From contig CM051013.1 in assembly GCA_027704905.1 (NCBI GenBank), positions 12,873,410 through 12,937,409 on the forward strand: DNA of 64,000 nt, in the 5' to 3' direction. A model generated the notes under the pieces. It did no database searches. It was not told the origin of the DNA and was given only the letters and a program-made list of their open reading frames with translations. A program made the position numbers and the translations under genes. The DNA comes from Muraenolepis orangiensis (Eukaryota > Chordata > Actinopteri > Gadiformes > Muraenolepididae). Positions 59,270 through 64,000 of the stretch are shown in pieces. How positions within the stretch are numbered: the first letter of the stretch is position 1; the number at the start of each line of letters is the position of its first letter.

Positions 59270-60782
59270 AATACACTAGATGATGGATGTGGCTCTAACT
59301 ATATACACGATACACATACATATTGGAACTGTGCTAACCATTCCTATTGTAGGTCCTATCCTAGGGTGGGAGAGGCAAAACCTCCCTAGAACAGACGACC
59401 TGACTTACGAGAGCACGTCGTAACACACATCCTCCTAACACATCCTCCACATCCTCCTAACACACATAACATATATTATCCTGATCCACACGTACGCCGC
59501 CAATATGTGGTGGAGAAATGATAAAAATACGAGATCAACTGGTAAATCGAATTGTAATGTCTGTTCCACAATGCCAACGTCATCTCATGCACCCCCAATC
59601 ATGTCTAGGAAGATGACTCACAGTGTGGCCGGGTGTCTAATGATGATGGGGACAGTATTACCGAGTAATGATTTTGCAAGTTTGACCCGATAATATCGCT
59701 AAATAACATAGACTCAGACTGCACAAATTTAACCGTACATGTGGCCCCACAGGAGACGCATCCTAGTTCCCTCGTGACGGTAACAATAGATCCAGAGATG
59801 ACCTTTGACATGTGTGTAGTAGCAGTTGGGTCGCCAACCGCTTGGAGATATACACGTGGATAAATGTATGAAGATATTTTCCTTTTGCACGTTTAAAGGC
59901 ACGACTATAGTACAGACTATAGTACAGCACAGATAGTACCAGCAGTTCTCAGTGTGCGTTAATGGTACCAGGCCCACGAGGAACCAGGGTCGTAGAGGGT
60001 CTGTGGTGGCTGTGTGGATCTAGGGTCTATCACAGCCTCCCGAACGACTGGTCTGGTCTTTGCGCACCAATATCAATTACAGACCAGACATACATTATTA
60101 CGGCAACCCCGATATCAAAAGTTTGGCGAGAAAAGCGAGCGGTATATTTTAAAAAGCATGATGGAATGTGGGGAACCGACGTCCCCAACGATTTCAAAAT
60201 ATGGACGACCGCACAGAAATTCGGTCTTGCACTATTTCCACAACTAGGCGTGGGTAAGCTTCTTCTTATGACAGAGACAACTAACTATCGACTTCAATCG
60301 TTTGTTAACAGCACACTAGCCTCCGTTGGGGCGATCAAGGAGGAACTAACTAGCTTACGGTTGGTGGTAATGCAAAATAGAATGGTCTTGGACCAGCTGA
60401 CAGCGTCTTCAGGAGGGGTTTGTGGTGTTGTGGGTTCATCATGTTGCACATATATTCCAGACAACGATGCGGATGGCAAGGAGATAGACCAAGCAATGCA
60501 GAACCTGACAGCCCTTCGCGACGCCATGAGCGAGGACAATATCGCTGCAGACGGGGCATACTTTCGTCTTGGAAACACTGGCTAGTAATGATAGGTATTT
60601 GGGTAGGGGGACTCTTGGTGTTACTTTGCATATGTTCAATGTGTGGGATTCCCTGCATGCGGAATCTGGTAGATAAGGCCATAAACAAAAGGGAGGCACA
60701 CGTCCTCATGAAGTGGAATGCTGATAGCGACGACTGGACTCCACCATTCGTGGACGTTAACTTGGCACATCTGAATGAATAG
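59270..60782 (+). pseudogene. Retroviral env remnant with CX6CC motif
   Basis: The surface-subunit part (to about 59960) carries several stops. From about 59962 to 60585 one frame is open and includes a heptad region, an immunosuppressive-domain-like QNRMVLDQL and the CGVVGSSCC (CX6CC) motif typical of Env that is disulphide-linked to its surface subunit. That frame stops at 60583-60585. The membrane-spanning segment and short tail lie in another frame up to 60782, so there is a frameshift in the 60480-60585 stretch. No clear furin site was seen. Entry function is therefore lost in this copy. Confidence 0.8.
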
Positions 60783-61170
60783 GGATCCTGAACCTTTCCC
60801 CTAATCTATGATCATTGAGGAGGGACGGTGGGGGGAAGTTCCCCCTAAGGTCCCAAGTCGCAGAACCGTGATCATGAAGGTGGGGTAAGAGGAGGCATTG
60901 CTATTCACTAAGATGGGGACCTCACTGGTGTGTGCCAAACTGAATCCCCTACCGCATATGAAATGTGTTTAATGGATTGAATATGTGTTCTGTTTTTTTC
61001 CTTCCCCTAAATGGATGGGATGAACTTTATTTGTAACTAATTATTTTACTGTGATGCACAGTTGATGCCTGGCTATGCAAATGTGTTAAATTGTTATGAA
61101 TCATTCAAATCATCAATGAAGGTTTTTTTTTTCCATTTAAGATTGTTGTGATAATTATGATGATAATAAT

Positions 61171-61184
61171 CAAAAGGGAGGAAA
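61171..61184 (+). other. Polypurine tract
   Basis: CAAAAGGGAGGAAA abuts the TG that opens the 3' LTR, the expected plus-strand primer site. It fixes the LTR start and the strand. Confidence 0.85.
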
Positions 61185-61345
61185 TGTAATGGAAAAATCA
61201 TATGTTGTCCTTTCTATCACTCTCTGTTTCTTTGACCTTGTGACCCCCCTATGTAATTCTCCCTATCACCCTTTTGTCCTATTGTCCTGAGGGGTTCTTA
61301 TCCTTATCCTTATCCTCATCCTGCTTGACCAACTGTAATGTTTAT
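61185..61345 (+). repeat. 3' LTR, first 161 bp only
   Basis: Identical to 55643-55803; the match stops abruptly after GTAATGTTTAT, where LINE sequence begins. Confidence 0.9.
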
Positions 61346-61870
61346 CTCACAGCGGGGGACAGTGGCTATTACCACCCAGGTGCACCACAGAACGCCATAG
61401 GAAGTCCTTTCTTCCTGTGGCAATTAGACTTTTTAACTCATCTACCTCGGGTCGTGAGAGGGACAGTGGCGACTCAGTGACCTGAGGCCAACGTACTTAA
61501 ATATTATTATTTTTTGGTCAACGCACTGCAAATCACTCTTCAAATTCACTTTTTCACTTTACACATGTCACTTTCAGTTGATTTATTTATTAATATATTA
61601 TTCTGCCAATTTGCACTATACGTATTGTTGTGTATTGTATATACCTACGTACTACTGTAATAATACTGTAAATTTATCTTCATTTATCAATACATTTAGA
61701 TTTCATTTAACTATATTTTTGTTTATACAATTTTTATTGTTTTTTAGCTTAGGTATTAGTATTTTTTGTGTGTGCTTTTATTCCCCCTGTGTCAACTGTT
61801 GCACCTTAATTTCCCTCGGGATTAATAAAGTAATCTGTATCTGTATCTGTATCTGTATCTGTATCTGTAT
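61346..61870 (+). mobile_element. 5'-truncated non-LTR retrotransposon (LINE) 3' end
   Basis: The first 150 bp read, in one frame, RCTTERHRKSFLPVAIRLFN, the C-terminal end typical of fish LINE reverse-transcriptase proteins. An AT-rich 3' UTR follows, then TTTCCCTCGGGATTAATAAA and CTGTAT repeats as the tail. It starts exactly where the retroviral LTR match ends. Confidence 0.75.
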
Positions 61871-62158
61871 TACAGTCTACAGCTGTTGAGGGGGGGTTGG
61901 CATACAACTATTGAGCTGGATCAAAGGCTTGGCCGCTCCTGGTCCAACACCTCTGGCTTCCTCTGCCTGCACGAGAGTTCCTCCGTTCCCGTGCTGGGGA
62001 TGGGGCTGGTGGAGCCAGGTGGTCAAGACTTGCATCACTGGGGTGAAAGACAGTATCTTAGGGGCAGTCCTAAGGAGGGATAAATACTGAGTGTTGCCAG
62101 CATTGCGGCGGACTTCCCTATCCTCACCTCATAGGATTCGGGGCTCCCGACAAAGCTT

Positions 62159-62193
<35 letters not shown>

Positions 62194-62471
62194 TTGTCTG
62201 ACTCTCTGTCTATGTCTGTTTTGCTACTTGACTACTTGACTACTTGACCACTTGACTACTTGTCTACTTGTCTATTTGGATATGTTCATTGTGTTTCTGC
62301 TTGCTTGATAAATCTTCAAACTTAATTGAGTTCATGCGTGACAGTTCTTATTGATTGATAATTTGCCTTCTTATTCACGTAAATTTCCACCACAGTACCT
62401 AATCCTACTACTAGATATCTTGTGTTTCTGAGACACTTTCCTCCACAGAGGCCCAGTGAGTAATGAGGACT
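61871..62471. other. Noncoding interval with simple repeats
   Basis: A short GC-richer patch (61900-62090), GTCT repeats near 62158-62200 and ACTTGACT repeats near 62225-62275. No gene is supported. Confidence 0.6.
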
Positions 62472-62650
62472 ACACCCACCGCAGTCGCTCAGGAGGTAGA
62501 GCGGGTGGTGTGCTGGTTCGATGTCCCTGAACAAGGCGTCCTAACCCTTACCGCTCCTGCTTGCATGGCTGGCACTGTCATGTGTGTGTGAATGGGTGAA
62601 CGGGAGGCATAACGTATACATGTTAATATAAATGTAGTCCATTTACCATT
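62472..62650 (+). mobile_element. SINE family A, copy 4, rearranged
   Basis: CGCTCAGGAGGTAGAGCGGG, then TGCTGGTTCGATGTCCCTGA (B box, with the segment before it shortened), CTTGCATGGCTGGCACTGTC and AATGTAGTCCATTTACC. Confidence 0.75.
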
Positions 62651-62692
62651 TACCCAGCAGGTGGTGCAATCTATGAACTTTATGAACAGCTG

Positions 62693-62694
62693 TG

Positions 62695-62726
<32 letters not shown>

Positions 62727-62748
62727 TGCGTGTGCGTGCGTGTGTGTG
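62693..62748. repeat. (GT)n/(GTGC)n microsatellite
   Basis: A mixed GT and GTGC run upstream of the CpG-rich promoter. Confidence 0.9.
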
Positions 62749-62839
62749 TCAAACCGGCAGCTTCTTCGAGTCGAGGGGAGGAGGAGGAGGACCCTCCTCC
62801 ATCCATGATGACGTATACGGGACCATTCATTCATCCATC

Positions 62840-62910
62840 CTTCCGTACGGTCGACGACACCGACGCGCCGCTCGTGTATAAAGAAGCGCACGACGTCGAC
62901 ATATACGCAC
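62840..62910 (+). promoter_or_regulatory. CpG-rich TATA promoter
   Basis: TATAAAG at 62877-62883 stands in a run dense in CGACG, GCGCCG and CGCGCG, unlike the flanking sequence. A start about 30 bp downstream would give a 5' UTR of about 115 nt, with GAAA repeats, before the ATG at 63024. Confidence 0.55.
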
Positions 62911-63023
62911 GACGCCGCGCGTTCATTCACACACGCACACACAGAAGGACACCCGGGGTTCAAACCGAAGGAAACACAAGCAGCGATACAAAGAAAGAAA
63001 GAAAGAAAGCAAAGTAAGACACA

Positions 63024-63137
63024 ATGCTGGCGTGTACAGAGATGATCACTATGTGTCTCCAGTCGGCAAAGTACGACCACAAGAGGAGGCTGGAGCAGGA
63101 GAAGATCCAAAACCAAGGCGTTTCTATTTTTCAAGAC
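63024..63137 (+). CDS. First coding exon of an unrecognised gene (3' incomplete)
   Basis: The ATG opens 38 codons ending exactly at a strong donor (CAAGAC/GTGAGT, phase 0). The peptide begins MLACTEMITMCLQSAKYDHK and continues as a charged helix rich in Arg, Glu, Lys and Gln. The Cys-containing amphipathic N-terminus could be a membrane-associating or lipid-modified start, which is inference only. The remaining exons lie beyond the window. I do not recognise the protein. The TATA box 147 bp upstream and the clean donor support a real gene. Confidence 0.6.
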
Positions 63138-64000
63138 GTGAGTATGACGGTCGTCTTTACACCTGGGGGGGGGGGGGGAGGGGGGTTTGTTGGCGCGTCC
63201 GTATAACAGTGTGTGTGTGTGTGTTTTTATTTTATTTAATGGCGTCGTTTCAAAATCTGCATTCATTTTGAGGTTGCATGGTGTTGTTCGTGTGGCGCTG
63301 AGGATGAGGGAGGAGGAGGTGAGGCGGTGTTAGCGGTGGGGGTGCTGCGGGTGGCGCGGAGGTGAAACACTACCACATGGATGAGCAATTCCTTACGGTC
63401 AGTCCAGTGACCTTCAGTCGCTGTGGACGATCCTGCCGGACTTGTAGGCCTGCGTGTATTTTCCGTTAATTAAAAATGTCATTAGCTATTTTTAGTTTGT
63501 TCATTTTAATCGCGTATATCCATCATTTAAGGTATCTGAAGCAACTTATAGTGTACCTGCCGCGATACAGCATCCCGTCATTTAAATACCTGTACTTTCA
63601 TTTGGATCGATTCAGTGATTTATTTAACCCATCGATCGCAGCAAAGGTCATGGCATCTTGCCCCGTGTACGCGTCGACACTCGGATGATTAGGCCTATAC
63701 GTGCTCCATGGTCCACGTATCCCGCACGAGCTCCGACCCCGTGTTACCGACACAAATTCAGCGTCCAAAACAACCGAGACATCTTCTTACATTTCTAATT
63801 GTTGAACCAGGGTCGAGAGTGCCCCCCCCCCCGCCCTGCGGGGTTTGTACTGGCTGTAGAAATATATCTTTCCCCTCGACTATTATCAATAATTCACAAG
63901 GTGCTCTCCGTGTTGCCCACACGTTAGACCTGATTCCTTGCCTTTGAGCACACCGTGTGGTGCATAGGTGCCGTTTATTGGCCTCAAACGAAGACACACA
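63138..64000 (+). other. Start of the first intron of the 63024 gene
   Basis: CG-rich to about 63430, then AT-rich, with a G-run at 63167-63185 and a C-run at about 63822-63833. No second exon is supported before the window ends. Confidence 0.5.

Overview
The window is vertebrate nuclear DNA, almost certainly from a teleost fish. Its genes are split into many small exons with GT-AG introns. Long CA/GT and CT microsatellites, tRNA-derived SINEs, a Tc1-like DNA transposon, LINE tails and a fish retrovirus remnant fill the spaces. Gene models below were built by hand: exon edges were accepted only where AG and GT sites, reading frame and intron phase agreed across the whole chain.

Layout. (1) About 243-19151, plus strand: 25 phase-compatible exons of a large coiled-coil protein, 5' end outside the window; best guess a CCDC30-like gene, name uncertain. 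Its 3' UTR runs to about 20.9 kb. (2) 23985-30728, minus strand: znf362, a six-finger C2H2 protein, with its 3' UTR meeting gene 1 tail to tail. An apparently intact Tc1-like transposon (24282-25933) sits in its last intron, and an extra in-phase 72-nt candidate exon lies at 28965-29036. (3) 30.7-40.2 kb: gene-poor, with SINE copies, dispersed repeats, microsatellites and one unexplained exon-like block (38467-38555). (4) 40263-47003, plus strand: a TPR protein read as ttc34, 7 coding exons, 1145 aa. (5) 48214-54208, minus strand, plus a noncoding first exon near 55.33-55.38 kb: alas2, erythroid 5-aminolevulinate synthase, 585 aa. It has three heme-regulatory CP motifs, an iron-responsive element in exon 1, and GATA and CACCC motifs upstream. 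(6) 55643-61345: a defective gammaretrovirus-like endogenous retrovirus with a 5' LTR, gag zinc-knuckle remnant, RNase H/integrase-end remnant, broken env, polypurine tract and a clipped 3' LTR joined to a LINE 3' end (to about 61870). (7) 62.8-64 kb: a CpG-rich TATA promoter and the first coding exon (63024-63137) of an unrecognised plus-strand gene running out of the window.

The best-understood unit is alas2: the IRE (iron), heme-regulatory motifs (heme) and GATA/CACCC promoter motifs (lineage) together describe feedback control of the first step of heme synthesis in red cells. CCDC30, ZNF362 and TTC34 all map to the short arm of human chromosome 1, so three of the four identified genes fit one ancestral block, while ALAS2 is X-linked in humans. 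The most unusual sequence features are repeat-gene junctions: a minisatellite that supplies the alas2 stop codon, a 244-bp CT tract that ends exactly at a splice acceptor, a SINE ending about 10 bp before another acceptor, and STAT-like palindromes repeated in the retroviral LTR.
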